Shown here: piece by piece, positions 53,201-56,355 of the stretch
Numbering within the stretch: the first letter of the stretch is position 1
How the letters are laid out: the number at the start of each line of letters is the position of its first letter
DNA from: Astropecten irregularis
Taxonomy: Eukaryota > Echinodermata > Asteroidea > Paxillosida > Astropectinidae
DNA length: 64,000 bases
Direction: 5' to 3'
Assembly: GCA_963971285.1 (NCBI GenBank)
Contig: OZ020248.1
Span: forward strand, 22,465,873-22,529,872
The notes under the pieces: model-generated
Told to the model about the DNA's origin: nothing
Database searches by the model: none
The model's input: only the letters and a program-made list of their open reading frames with translations
Program-made: the position numbers and the translations under genes

Positions 53201-55665
53201 TTGATTGCCCGGGCCATCGCATACTGTGAATGCCACATTATATTGAACCCTTGGTATTCCAGATGCGACGTGTGTCTGTCAAAATGCTGAACTCGATCTC
53301 GAAAATGTTACTCTGAACTCAACACTAATTGCTTTAACTGTTTGACCAGTGTGGCTAGAAACTTGAGTTCACCAGCTTCATTCTTTAGGAGTGATGTAGG
53401 CATTAGATTCACAATGCAGAGTTTCTTTATAGGTAGCTTCATACTTTGGTTTTAGTGAAAGAAATGCAGATTCATGGGCAAAAATATTAAGACAGATACA
53501 GTAACAGTCGTCTGTGAAATTCGCAGTCCTATACAGTGCCCACTTTTTGAAAAAACAGTGAAAAACGCTCACAGTATTTTCAAATCTATTCACGGGAGTT
53601 TTGATTTCACCCCAAGATCAAAACTGTTTTTGGTCTTTGGTTGTACTCTTTTTCTGGATAAATACAGCATTTCAGGCTGAAAGAGTTTAACAGTATGTTT
53701 CTACCCTCACCATCTTTATACCCTGTAAGTTATAGGTAAACCTGTGAAGATTTCTGTTGCGGTATCCATGCTACCAAAGTATGATTGTACCTTTAACAGT
53801 GAAAAAACTGTGAAAAACAGCCATACAGTATTTCTTAAGTCTTTTCTCTTTTATTTTTGATCTTTTAAAGGATCAAAAAGATTTTCGGTCGTTGTTTTAC
53901 TAATTTCTGGATAAATACACAATTTCAGGCGGAAACATTTTAACGGTAGTTTTCTACCAGCATCATCTTCATACATAAGTTATACGTAAATCTGTGAACA
54001 TTTCTGTTTTGGTGTCTTACCAAAGTATGATACTACCTTTAAAGGAAGGCTGAGCAATTAAGTCTTTAAGTCTAAAAAAAAACATTTAAAAACTCTTGTA
54101 CAATGCCTCTATGCTTTAATTACATCTTCCTTCCATCTTGTGGGGTAAAACGGCGGTCAAAAAAGAAAAATGAAAAGTTATGTATGCACTGCACTCATAA
54201 TAGGCCGATGAACTACTTTCATTTGACCTCTTCCCAAGGGTTTTAACGACATTGTGCCAAGGGATTATAACGAAATTCATGCAATCCTCAAACATAATTC
54301 AGTTATCATTCAATATCCATTGATCATTACTGCGCGTGTAATTCACTCTCGGTCTTTTAAAGCGGTCTTACTAAAATAGCGCTCCGCACTAATGACGTCA
54401 CAAAATCCCCGGATGTCAGACAAACATTGACTCACACACGTAGTGTACATGCACGCGCACACCCCTTGCACGTGTGCATGGTTGCAATGTTTGTCTGAGG
54501 TCCGGTGCTATTTTTAGCGCAAGTGCTGAGCACTATTGTAGGGCTCATCATTCTCCCATATTACAGATGGGTTGTAAATTTTTACCGTTGTAAATTTCCA
54601 TCAAGTTTTCCAAACCTGTTTCCAAACATCTTTCATTCTTGTTCTGACCTACAAATGAATCAACGGATCTGCACCCAAGTTCCTGCAAGAACTCACTCGC
54701 ACGTATCAAAATGTGTATCCTTGTGGAGATATGGCTTTGTCCAGGTGTACTAAATGAACACTCTCTGTAGAGCAAAATTAAAATTGCTCCCTACAAGTAA
54801 AAACTACCGTATACAAGTAATAAACTGCTGCAAACTGCTCATCAGCCAAAATGATGACCTGAAATATATCAAATGCTTGGAGTTAGGATAGGCCTGACGT
54901 GTTTCGATCCTAGCAGGATCTTTATCAAAGGCTAGAGGACAAGAAAATGCAAGTAAAGACACACGTAAATTGTCATTTAGCCTTCGATACAGATCCTGCT
55001 TGGATCGAAATGCGTCAGGCCCTCCTAACTCCAAGCATGTTGTAAGATTGCTCCCATTTGAACCAGAATCAGACTCACTGGTCATCAGGTCTTCCTCACA
55101 TTTGGATCTGTAAAATGAGTATAAGTTGTTGATATTTAGTAATTTTTTAGTTTTTAGTGTGGGGTACCGTGGCTTAGTGGTCTGGCGTGTCGAACTCAAG
55201 GTCTTGTGGTCAATCTACAGATTGTGGGTTCAAATCCAGCCATGGGCTAGTGGCTAGCATATTGCTCCTCTTCACCCAGGTGTAAATGGGTACATGCGAG
55301 GGTAGAGATGGCTTTGTGGTTTGATTAGCCTCTGTGCGCTTTAAAAGTAGCCTGGGCTGTATACTCCCCAGGGAGTTGAGATGGTTTCAGGAATGTAAAT
55401 TATGGCCCGATGACCAGGGGTAATAATATGTAAAGCGCATAGAGAATCTTAGACTATTTTGCACTATATAAGTATAAGGAAAGATATTAATATTATTATC
55501 ATTAATTGACATGGCTAATGTTGTGATCTTTTCCGGCTTGCTTAACCCTCCAGAGCCTGTACGACAGCATCAAAAAAGAGCCGTTCAAAATCCCAGAAGA
55601 TGATGGCAACGATCTGACTCACACGTTCTTCAACCCAGACAGAGAAGGCTGGTTGATGAAACAAG
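5217..55665 (+). CDS. CYTH1: Cytohesin (Sec7-PH Arf-GEF), 5' two thirds, nine exons
   Basis: Cytohesins exchange GDP for GTP on Arf1/Arf6 at the plasma membrane, where the PH domain binds phosphoinositides. Join 5217-5289, 19220-19293, 22439-22500, 30595-30664, 37058-37176, 37818-37898, 47672-47784, 48666-48814, 55554-55665: every border is GT/AG and every phase closes, giving 284 codons plus one base. Residues about 25-70 are a coiled coil. The linker [11 protein letters not shown] follows (about 83-93). The Sec7 domain (about 90-265) has the [15 protein letters not shown] motif with the catalytic Glu near 171 and the LNTSLHN motif. The PH domain opens at DREGWLMK and is cut by the window end; vertebrate family members are about 400 residues. 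The first in-frame ATG (5217) follows an in-frame TAG at 5148 and has G at -3 and +4. Invertebrates generally have one cytohesin, so the symbol denotes the family, not strict orthology to one vertebrate paralogue. Confidence 0.96.
5853..6023. mobile_element. AAGGAAGTGTATATTTTGCC foldback
   Basis: A 171-bp segment has TIRs of about 25 bp: AAGGAAGTGTATATTTTGCC, and on the right the complement of AAGGCAGTGTATATTTTGCC. GCCGGC occurs in each arm. Confidence 0.85.
6220..6460. mobile_element. AAGCCCTGTCCGCACTGGAC MITE, deleted copy
   Basis: TIRs are present but about 150 bp of the interior relative to the 920 copy is missing. Confidence 0.88.
7290..7355. repeat. GGAGCC-type hexamer fragment
   Basis: AGCC-rich hexamers (about 7296-7330) resemble the subterminal repeat of the 16945/28640 family without the interior. 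Confidence 0.55.
7549..8140. repeat. ATCCTGAATCCTCC minisatellite in two blocks
   Basis: ATCCTGAATCCTCCACAATC-like units occur at 7549-7640 and again at 7985-8140 with spacer words such as AAATGCGTTTATCCTGAATC. The separating sequence is unique. Confidence 0.75.
9279..9430. mobile_element. GGGSCC-end foldback (GCTAAAGCCCAAAT type)
   Basis: It is a near-palindrome of about 150 bp: CGCTAAAGCCCAAATTCATC in the left arm mirrors the right arm. It is bordered by CAG (9276) and CTG (9431). Confidence 0.88.
10204..10563. mobile_element. TTAA-family MITE
   Basis: The left end is AAGGTACTATCATACTTTGG and the right end ACCAAAGTATGAAATTACCT followed by TTAA. It is internally diverged from the younger copies. 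Confidence 0.85.
11967..12150. mobile_element. Penelope-like foldback
   Basis: Opposed GGGCCTGACGTTTC and GAAACGTCTGGCC arms surround AGATCCTGCTAGGAT. The right arm has a hammerhead-like order TTGAGGA, stem GATCC/GGATG, GAAACG (12093-12122). Confidence 0.7.
12662..12902. mobile_element. GGGGCCAATTTCAT MITE, diverged
   Basis: It carries the family interior (TTTGATATTCATG, GTCAGCGAACAACAGCCAAA) with worn ends. Confidence 0.85.
14710..14922. mobile_element. CRE-bearing MITE, inverted copy
   Basis: This is the reverse orientation of the 54375 copy. TGACGTCA is at 14897-14904 and ACAAACATTG words occur in both arms. Confidence 0.88.
15148..15380. repeat. Degenerate 20-24-bp tandem repeat
   Basis: TAGGAACTTAAACATAAGAA recurs about eight times with drift and gaps (15150-15375). 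Confidence 0.85.
16382..16935. mobile_element. GGGGCCAATTTCAT MITE split by a TTAA MITE
   Basis: The left part (16382-16437) and right part (16805-16935) are one reverse-oriented copy interrupted by the 16442 element. The right terminus is lost just before the TTA-flanked element at 16945. Confidence 0.88.
16442..16800. mobile_element. TTAA-family MITE nested in another MITE
   Basis: AGGTAGTATCATACTTTGGT starts the element and the right end is CAAAGTATGATATTACCT. TTAA flanks it on both sides (16438-16441, 16801-16804). It interrupts a GGGSCC-end MITE whose other copies have a single TTAA at this point, so the duplication is real. Confidence 0.93.
16945..17172. mobile_element. GGGCGTTTAC MITE with TTA duplication
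   Basis: TIRs GGGCGTTTACAAAACGGAGG and complement are flanked by TTA on both sides (16942-16944, 17173-17175), a pattern typical of PIF/Harbinger elements. Subterminal GGCTC words match the longer repeats of related copies. Confidence 0.88.
18204..18560. mobile_element. TTAA-family MITE, near full-length
   Basis: It is flanked by TTAA on both sides and about 357 bp long. TIRs are about 20 bp (AGGTAGTATCATACTTTGGT). The centre carries the palindrome GATCTTTTAAAAGATC. Confidence 0.92.
19220..19293 (+). CDS. CYTH1: Cytohesin exon 2: coiled coil, first part
   Basis: The acceptor is aatttacag|AC and the donor AAG|gtaaga. It encodes [20 protein letters not shown] and the residues up to REIK, a charged amphipathic helix matching the start of the cytohesin coiled coil. 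This segment mediates dimerisation and partner binding in the family. It enters in phase 1 and leaves in phase 0. Confidence 0.93.
19650..19970. mobile_element. TTAA-family MITE, degraded variant
   Basis: It matches the family from GGTAACGTACCCAAACAG through GAAGATGGTGCTGGTAGAAA, then diverges into a variant interior also seen at the end of the 63046 copy (GAGCTCAAATTTTCACAGG-like). Confidence 0.65.
20403..20624. mobile_element. GGGGCCAATTTCAT MITE, inverted
   Basis: It shows family ends (GGGGGCAATTTCATA, ATGAAATTGGCCC) and interior in reverse orientation. Confidence 0.88.
21540..22001 (+). promoter_or_regulatory. Candidate internal promoter with CCAAT and GC boxes
   Basis: CCAAT at 21562-21566 is followed by GGGCGG at 21573-21578 in a unique stretch of intron 2. 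The downstream sequence leads to the candidate first exon at 22002. Spacing of CCAAT then GC box fits a TATA-less promoter. Confidence 0.45.
22002..22055 (+). CDS. CYTH1: Candidate alternative first coding exon of cytohesin
   Basis: An open segment of 18 codons begins at ATG 22002 (A at -3), directly after an in-frame TAG at 21996, and ends at a consensus donor AAA|gtaagt. It leaves in phase 0, the phase needed for exon 3 at 22439, so splicing gives [18 protein letters not shown] joined to ELENEIA. It would replace exons 1-2 and shorten the coiled coil. A CCAAT box and GC box lie about 430 bp upstream. This is inference from sequence only; transcript evidence is absent. Confidence 0.55.
22439..22500 (+). 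CDS. CYTH1: Cytohesin exon 3: coiled coil, second part
   Basis: The acceptor is aattgcag|GA and the donor AG|gtaagg. It encodes [20 protein letters not shown] plus two bases of a serine codon, continuing the heptad pattern of exon 2. It is entered in phase 0, so it can also be joined to the alternative first exon proposed at 22002-22055. Confidence 0.93.
22941..24401. mobile_element. hAT-type element, 1.46 kb, perfect 8-bp TSD
   Basis: The ends CAGTGTTTCCCCTG and CAGGGGAAACACTG are flanked by identical GTGTATCT (22933-22940, 24402-24409). CAGTG-type ends with 8-bp duplications are typical of the hAT superfamily. There is no complete transposase. A GC-rich promoter-like segment (23880-24180) leads to ATG 24182 and a short [16 protein letters not shown] before a stop, with AATAAA near 24278. 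This may be the remnant of an internally deleted autonomous copy. Confidence 0.9.
24611..24967. mobile_element. CAATAGGGCTTTTCACAC MITE
   Basis: TIRs read CAATAGGCCTTTTCACAC and its complement. The interior is dense in GATCCGG and CCGGGTTG words in both orientations. Confidence 0.85.
25679..25702. promoter_or_regulatory. 24-bp perfect palindrome centred on CACGTG
   Basis: The arms TCCGTCCCTCAC and GTGAGGGACGGA meet at the E-box CACGTG. One arm word, GATGTCCGTCCCTCACG, is repeated at 25508. Confidence 0.6.
25832..25998. mobile_element. ATTCCAAATAGTGCGCCACC foldback
   Basis: Its TIRs of about 35 bp are nearly perfect (ATTCCAAATAGTGCGCCACC, then AAGAGTTTGCAA), enclosing about 100 bp. Confidence 0.9.
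27026..27212. mobile_element. Penelope-like foldback
   Basis: AAACTGCTGCAAACTGCTCA leads into inverted AGCAGGATCTTTATC and GATAAAGATCCTGCT arms. Confidence 0.75.
27639..27792. mobile_element. GGGGTTGATTTCAC foldback
   Basis: It is a 154-bp element with TIRs GGGTTGATTTCACAAA and TTTGGTGAAATCAACCC, flanked by CAT and CAG. It shares the terminal theme of the CWG group with an unrelated interior. Confidence 0.85.
28266..28548. mobile_element. CAGGGCT...AGCCCTG element with TGATG TSD
   Basis: Ends CAGGGCTCAAATTTCGTG and CTAGCCCTG are flanked by TGATG on both sides. The interior has repeated TCTAG(T)AA and ACTAGAC words. It is the inverted relative of 44223. Confidence 0.88.
28640..28925. mobile_element. 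GGCTCC-repeat MITE, related to 16945
   Basis: It has the same interior as 16945 (CATCCATATGCTGAAAATA, GAGAATCTACTTC). The subterminal regions are expanded GGCTCT/GGAGCC hexamers in inverted orientation. Confidence 0.85.
29466..29595. mobile_element. GGGCCTGTTTGTTTC foldback
   Basis: It is about 130 bp, with GGGCCTGTTTGTTTC at the left and GAAACAAACAGGCCC at the right. GGATCCGGATCC-type palindromes fill the centre. Confidence 0.88.
29684..29890. mobile_element. TTAA-family MITE, internally deleted (207 bp)
   Basis: Both TIRs and both TTAA flanks (29680-29683, 29891-29894) are intact, but about 150 bp of the interior, including the central palindrome, is missing. Confidence 0.9.
30342..30480. 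mobile_element. GGGCCCAATTTCATGGAATC MITE, partial
   Basis: The left end is intact; the interior is short and the right end is missing. It is related to the 33644 copy. Confidence 0.75.
30595..30664 (+). CDS. CYTH1: Cytohesin exon 4: linker to Sec7
   Basis: The acceptor is gtttttcag|CA and the donor AAG|gtattc. It encodes the linker ending [11 protein letters not shown], a hallmark of cytohesins just before the Sec7 domain; in the family this region takes part in autoinhibition. It enters in phase 2 and leaves in phase 0. Confidence 0.96.
30727..31083. mobile_element. TTAA-family MITE, near full-length
   Basis: TTAA flanks at 30723 and 31084. The interior closely matches the 16442 and 18204 copies, including the GATCTTTTAAAAGATC palindrome. 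Confidence 0.92.
31352..31622. mobile_element. GGCTCC-repeat MITE, inverted copy
   Basis: The interior is inverted relative to 28640. A GGAGCC run (31566-31590) and related AGCCTT units lie at one end. Confidence 0.85.
31779..32228 (-). other. Candidate antisense nested exon or small gene
   Basis: On the minus strand an 84-codon ORF starts at 32228 (G at -3) with a hydrophobic stretch [20 protein letters not shown] resembling a signal sequence, and stops at 31974. Other minus-strand frames stay open to a consensus donor CACAAG|gtaagg with the exon edge near 31779. The DNA is GC-richer than its surroundings and matches none of the repeats here. I do not recognise a product; it may be a first exon, a 5' UTR or a regulatory island. 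Confidence 0.25.
32020..32058 (+). CDS. Candidate 39-nt in-frame cassette exon
   Basis: A strong polypyrimidine tract and AG (ctctctttctttgtag) are followed by 39 nt and a CTG|gtgagc donor. Both neighbouring cytohesin junctions (exons 4 and 5) are phase 0, and the segment is 13 open codons in that phase ([13 protein letters not shown]). It would add residues at the linker/Sec7 boundary. Chance occurrence is quite possible, and antisense ORFs overlap it. Confidence 0.25.
32877..33092. mobile_element. GGGGCCAATTTCAT MITE, right end lost
   Basis: The left end GGGCCAATTTCATGGAGCTG and the interior are intact; the copy is truncated near 33092. Confidence 0.85.
33594..34160. mobile_element. Penelope-like foldback carrying a nested MITE
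   Basis: The AAACTGCTGCAAACTGCTCA leader, interrupted by the 33644 element, continues as AAATATATCAAATGCTTAAG and the paired GATCC arms to 34160. The loop is longer than in other copies. Confidence 0.8.
33644..33935. mobile_element. GGGCCCAATTTCATGGAATC MITE nested in foldback
   Basis: This is a full copy of about 292 bp with TIRs GGGCCCAATTTCATGGAATC, interrupting the Penelope-like foldback at 33594. Related uninterrupted copies read GATGACCTGAAATATA here, with one CTG at the junction. Confidence 0.9.
34523..34666. mobile_element. GCCTGTTTGTTT foldback
   Basis: The ends match the 29466 element. The interior shares TTTGTAAGATCAAATATGGC with the 41061 copy in inverse orientation. Confidence 0.82.
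34861..35115 (-). mobile_element. Penelope-like 3' segment with coding-like interior
   Basis: It ends with AATCCTGCTAGGATAAAAA and GGCCCTCCTAACTCCA as in the foldbacks. It has a longer interior whose minus-strand frame is open and charged ([20 protein letters not shown]). I do not recognise a domain, but it may be leftover element coding sequence. Confidence 0.5.
35201..35518. mobile_element. hAT-type MITE, TAAGGTGACC ends, 8-bp TSD
   Basis: TAAGGTGACC and GGTCACCTTA ends are flanked by perfect CCATAGAG duplications (35193-35200, 35519-35526). Its right part is an array of AATCGGGGACTGTCCCCGAA-like units. A second internal left end at 35335 suggests self-insertion. Confidence 0.92.
36499..36750 (-). 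mobile_element. tRNA-derived SINE, duplicated head
   Basis: On the minus strand the order is tRNA-like head (GGTTCAAATCCAGCTCCAGT at its B box) followed by the tail TCACTTTTCAATGAT and CCCTTGTGGTTATTTGATGA. A second partial B-box and tail copy lies at 36499-36600. Confidence 0.75.
37058..37176 (+). CDS. CYTH1: Cytohesin exon 5: Sec7 N-terminal helices
   Basis: The acceptor is ttccccaccag|GG and the donor AA|gtaagt. It encodes [13 protein letters not shown] and onward through [19 protein letters not shown], nearly identical to vertebrate cytohesins. It is 39 codons plus two bases. Confidence 0.97.
37375..37660. repeat. Minisatellite of about 55-65 bp with ATGAATATTCAT palindrome
   Basis: About five units of CATCTGCATGATGAATATTC with ATGAGGTATCAGTC follow each other inside intron 5. 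Each holds the palindrome ATGAATATTCAT or a one-base variant. Confidence 0.9.
37818..37898 (+). CDS. CYTH1: Cytohesin exon 6: Sec7 helices
   Basis: The acceptor is gctatacag|GA and the donor AG|gtaggt. It encodes [17 protein letters not shown] and on to LVQAL within the Sec7 domain. Intron 5 before it is only 641 bp and contains a palindrome-bearing minisatellite. Confidence 0.97.
38261..38485. mobile_element. TTAA-family MITE, truncated
   Basis: The left end AAAGGTAGTATCATACTTTG is intact; the right third is lost near the start of a minisatellite fragment at 38538. Confidence 0.8.
38538..38652. repeat. Second block of the 37375 minisatellite
   Basis: Two to three units with ATGAATATTCATGAGTTATC occur again in intron 6, bordering the truncated TTAA MITE. 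Confidence 0.85.
38850..39465. mobile_element. hAT-type element with TACTCG repeats
   Basis: The ends CAGTGTTGTAGT and ACTACAAGACTG are flanked by near-identical octamers (CCGTATAC, CCGTATGT). TACTCG and its complement crowd both subterminal regions. There is no transposase ORF. Confidence 0.85.
39870..39994. mobile_element. GGGSCC-end foldback joined to another MITE
   Basis: The palindromic arms match the 9279 type. It ends inside the left part of a GGGCCC-end element (39995-40225), so one inserted into the other. Confidence 0.85.
39995..40225. mobile_element. GGGCCCAATTTCATGGAATC MITE, left end replaced
   Basis: The right two thirds match the 33644 copy, ending GATTCCATGAAATTGGGCCC. The left end is replaced by the 39870 foldback. 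Confidence 0.85.
40585..40720 (+). promoter_or_regulatory. Promoter-like island in intron 6
   Basis: CCAAT (gcccaatcagg, about 40596), an inverted CCAAT (tcattggctc, about 40650) and a YY1-type aagatggcg (about 40674) occur within 80 bp of unique DNA. A 75-codon ORF of unknown nature starts at 40701. No splice donor in phase with a cytohesin exon was found, so it may be an enhancer or a promoter of a non-coding transcript. Confidence 0.3.
41061..41206. mobile_element. GGGCCTGTTTG foldback
   Basis: AGGGCCTGTTTGCTTC and GAAACAAACAGGCC bracket a 146-bp element related to 34523. Confidence 0.85.
41842..42202. mobile_element. TTAA-family MITE between direct repeats
   Basis: TTAA flanks both ends. 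A direct repeat of about 36 bp (near 41806-41841 and 42226-42261) brackets the element, and its second unit looks like the uninterrupted target. Confidence 0.9.
42700..42778. mobile_element. ATTCCAAATAGTGCGCCACC foldback, left half
   Basis: It is the left half of the 25832 family, cut off exactly where the 42783 MITE begins. Confidence 0.85.
42783..43023. mobile_element. GGGGCCAATTTCAT MITE with CTG on both sides
   Basis: This is a full-length copy with long TIRs and CTG at 42780-42782 and 43024-43026, consistent with a 3-bp CWG duplication. It abuts a partial foldback (42700-42778). Confidence 0.9.
43066..43206 (-). mobile_element. tRNA-derived SINE
   Basis: The minus strand carries TAGCTCAGTTGGTAGAGCGC (A box), a B-box-like segment and the CCCTTGTGGTTATTTGATGA tail. 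Confidence 0.8.
43380..43733. mobile_element. TTAA-family MITE, near full-length
   Basis: TTAA flanks at 43376 and 43734. TIRs and the central palindrome are present. Confidence 0.92.
44223..44521. mobile_element. CAGGGCT...GCCCTG element with ATACT TSD
   Basis: CAGGGCTCGAAATATCCAC and AAATTTTTGCCCTG ends are flanked by ATACT on both sides (44218-44222, 44522-44526). With 28266 it defines a 5-bp target duplication. Confidence 0.9.
44575..44697. mobile_element. TTAA-family MITE fragment
   Basis: This is the left third in reverse orientation, ending GGGTATGTTACCAAT, where a CTG-flanked MITE (44700) follows. The original end seems to resume after that element as TACTGTACCTTA. Confidence 0.7.
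44700..44807. mobile_element. GCGACGCGTCGC foldback with CTG duplication
   Basis: It is a 108-bp element with GGGTCGATTTCATA and TATGAAATCGGCCC-like ends and internal CTGCGACGCGTCG in both arms. CTG lies on both sides (44697-44699, 44808-44810). Confidence 0.9.
45520..45736. mobile_element. TGCTATATCACATGATT foldback
   Basis: Left CTAAAGACTCTATTGCTATA, then TCACATGATT, mirrors right AATCATGTGATATAGCAACA and GTGTCTTTAGACTGG. The arms are about 40 bp and well matched. Confidence 0.75.
46175..46488. mobile_element. CAGGGTCAGTCAAAAAAGAA element, one arm
   Basis: It matches the right half of the 55864 element, from CTGACTGAATCTAAACATC-like sequence to CAAGTTCTTTTTGACT. The left arm is absent. 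Confidence 0.8.
47019..47075. repeat. G(21) run followed by C(11) run
   Basis: An uninterrupted run of 21 G (47019-47039) and one of 11 C (47065-47075) lie 25 bp apart and could form a hairpin or quadruplex. Confidence 0.9.
47115..47440. repeat. Local duplication with inverted TCTCCCATTG words
   Basis: GTGAGCATGCGCACGTTGTT and TTCAAGAAGAC occur at 47176-47228 and again at 47364-47417. CAATGGGAGACTTTGGA (47119) is mirrored by TCCAAAGTCTCCCATTG (47346). The 47234 element sits in the first unit. Confidence 0.8.
47234..47341. mobile_element. GCGACGCGTCGC foldback with CAG duplication
   Basis: It is the same family as 44700, with CAG on both sides. A neighbouring duplicate of the flank (47402-47440) lacks the element and has a single TAG there, an almost direct empty-site control. 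Confidence 0.93.
47672..47784 (+). CDS. CYTH1: Cytohesin exon 7: Sec7 catalytic motif
   Basis: The acceptor is tttttccag|GC and the donor G|gtaaat. It carries [15 protein letters not shown]; the Glu (about residue 171) is the glutamic finger that displaces Mg2+ and phosphate from Arf-GDP in Sec7 proteins. It continues [17 protein letters not shown]. Confidence 0.98.
48027..48250 (-). mobile_element. tRNA-derived SINE with well-preserved tRNA head
   Basis: The head at 48139-48211 folds as a tRNA: acceptor GGCTGGA pairs fully (with two G-U) with TCTAGTC, D arm GGCTCAGTTGGTATAGC, B box GGTTCGATTCC. The loop ACCGTAT gives anticodon CGT but lacks T33. The tail is duplicated at 48030 and 48070. 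Confidence 0.8.
48255..48345 (+). mobile_element. tRNA-derived SINE fragment, opposite orientation
   Basis: GGTTCGAATTCCGCTCCAGA and TTCATTGTTCACTTTTCAAT match the SINE B box and tail on the plus strand, head to head with 48027. Confidence 0.7.
48355..48450 (-). mobile_element. tRNA-derived SINE fragment
   Basis: Minus-strand GGCTGGATAGCTCAATTGGT is followed by a degraded anticodon arm and B box. It is the third copy within 450 bp. Confidence 0.7.
48666..48814 (+). CDS. CYTH1: Cytohesin exon 8: Sec7 Arf-binding groove
   Basis: The acceptor is gtttaacag|AC and the donor AAG|gtacac. It encodes the second conserved Sec7 motif, [12 protein letters not shown], then [20 protein letters not shown]. 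The Ser at 48689-48691 is usually Ala in mammalian cytohesins (see findings). Confidence 0.98.
49186..49365. mobile_element. Penelope-like foldback, inverted
   Basis: Opposed GATCCTAGCAGGATC and GATCCTGCTATAGGATC arms are followed by GAAACGCGTTAGGCCC and the GGTTGATGAGCAGTTTGCAG tail. Confidence 0.75.
49540..49665. mobile_element. GGGGCCAATTTCAT MITE, right half
   Basis: Only the right half remains, from GCAAAGAACAATCACAAGTG to GAAATTGGCTCC. Confidence 0.8.
50572..50608 (-). terminator. Orphan histone-type 3' stem-loop and downstream element
   Basis: The minus strand reads GGCTCTTTTCAGAGCC (50608-50593), then ACCCCA. CAAAAGAGA (50580-50572) begins 13 nt after the stem. This is the histone pre-mRNA arrangement: a six-base-pair stem, UUUC loop, ACCC, and a purine-rich histone downstream element. 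No histone ORF lies upstream on that strand. Confidence 0.7.
50632..50917. mobile_element. TATAGAG...CTCTATA foldback with CRE and YY1-like motif
   Basis: Left TATAGAGAGCGTGCACGTGA mirrors right TGACTGCACGTCCTCTATA, and CCATTTTGGACGGC-like words lie inside each end. It includes GTGACGTCAC near 50648. Confidence 0.7.
52195..52270 (-). mobile_element. tRNA-derived SINE fragment
   Basis: The minus strand has GGCTGGATAGCTCAGTTGGT and the flanking GGAAACCACCAACATAGG; only the head survives. Confidence 0.7.
52308..52467. mobile_element. CTTTTCACACGA/CTCTCAA repeat, second copy
   Basis: It matches the 57029 interior closely and ends TTGTGTGAAAAGGCCTT; the left end is truncated. Confidence 0.78.
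53431..53792. mobile_element. TTAA-family MITE, inverted, diverged
   Basis: The right end ACCAAAGTATGATTGTACCT is followed by TTAA. The left flank TATA is mutated. It is immediately followed by another partial copy. Confidence 0.85.
53803..54038. mobile_element. TTAA-family MITE, partial, inverted
   Basis: Two thirds of an inverted copy abut the 53431 element. It ends CAAAGTATGATACTACCT-TTAA and contains a near-perfect central palindrome around GATCTTTTAAAGGATC. Confidence 0.85.
54375..54537. mobile_element. CRE-bearing MITE
   Basis: AATAGCGCTCCGCAC and its degraded complement end the element; TGACGTCA is at 54393-54400. Confidence 0.88.
54818..55038. mobile_element. Penelope-like foldback
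   Basis: The AATAAACTGCTGCAAACTGC leader leads into CTTGGAGTTAGG, inverted GATCC arms and CTCCTAACTCCAAGCATG. Confidence 0.78.
55157..55495 (+). mobile_element. tRNA-derived SINE with conserved central body
   Basis: A box TGGCTTAGTGGTCTGG and B box GGGTTCAAATCCAGCC mark the tRNA-like head. The body runs through GTAAAGCGCATAGAGAATCT and TGCACTATATAAGTATAAGG to an ATTATT-rich tail, resembling metazoan SINE/LINE 3' ends. It lies 59 bp before exon 9. Confidence 0.85.
55554..55665 (+). CDS. CYTH1: Cytohesin exon 9: Sec7 end and PH start
   Basis: The acceptor is accctccag|AG and the donor G|gtatga. It encodes [18 protein letters not shown] and on through [16 protein letters not shown]. The last residues open the first strand of the PH domain. 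It ends in phase 1; no matching next PH exon was found in the remaining 8.3 kb. Confidence 0.97.
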
Positions 55666-55863
55666 GTATGATCCATCTTATCATTCATCAATTACGTGAA
55701 TCACTCGTTAAAAAAGAGAGAACATACTTTATCAGCTTAGATTTATTGGACCGTGGGGTAACATTCAAACACAAGACACGAGAGTAACATAATGATGCAA
55801 GACGTATGATGAACTAATGGAAGTTAAGTAAAGAGGGAGATCAGCTGCGCGTTCTTGGAAATA

Positions 55864-56355
55864 CAGGGTCAGTCAAAAAAGAACTTGACTGGGATTGGTG
55901 ATGTTAAAAAAACAAAAAAGACTATATATTTTATATATATATAAAAGACTAGATATATTTAACAAGCACTCTCTCCTGCTTATTAGAAATAAGAATTAAA
56001 CAAATTGATCATTCCTAAGAGGAGTTATGTCTATTTTAATGAAGGTACTCATTTTGCAAGCTGTCCATGGAATACTTGACAAAACCAATAAAGTATGCAT
56101 TTTAGCTGTGCATGTAGCTTAAAATGACTCTTTAAATACTCTTTCAGATGTTTAGATTCAGTCTACGGACAGCTTGCAAAATGAGAACTTTTATTAAAAT
56201 AGACATAACTCCTCTTAGGACTGATCAATTTGTTTCATTCTTTTTTTCTAATAAGCAGGAGAGAATGTTTGTAAAATATATGCTTTACTGAACTTTTGAG
56301 TGTCATTTGTTTCTTTTGAAAAACATCACCAATCCCGGTCAACTTCTTTTTGACT
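55864..56355. mobile_element. Long inverted-repeat element (arms about 190 bp)
   Basis: The left CAGGGTCAGTCAAAAAAGAA, then CTTGACTGGGATTGGTGATG, is mirrored at the right end. The arms extend through ATTGATC, ACTCCTCTTAGGA and CAAGCTGTCC. There is no ORF of note. Confidence 0.85.

Larger units (their letters stand above)
48815..55553 (+). other. Intron 8 (6.7 kb)
   Basis: It contains a Penelope-like foldback at 49186, an orphan histone-type stem-loop at 50593, a CRE-containing foldback at 50632, paired TTAA-family copies at 53.4-54.0 kb, a CRE-bearing MITE at 54375 and a SINE at 55157. Unique GC-richer DNA at 51.0-51.7 and 52.7-53.25 kb is unassigned. Confidence 0.9.

Noticed and set aside
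55157-55240. Functional tRNA gene at the SINE head
   Set aside because: A and B boxes are present, but no complete acceptor stem forms and the sequence continues into a SINE body.
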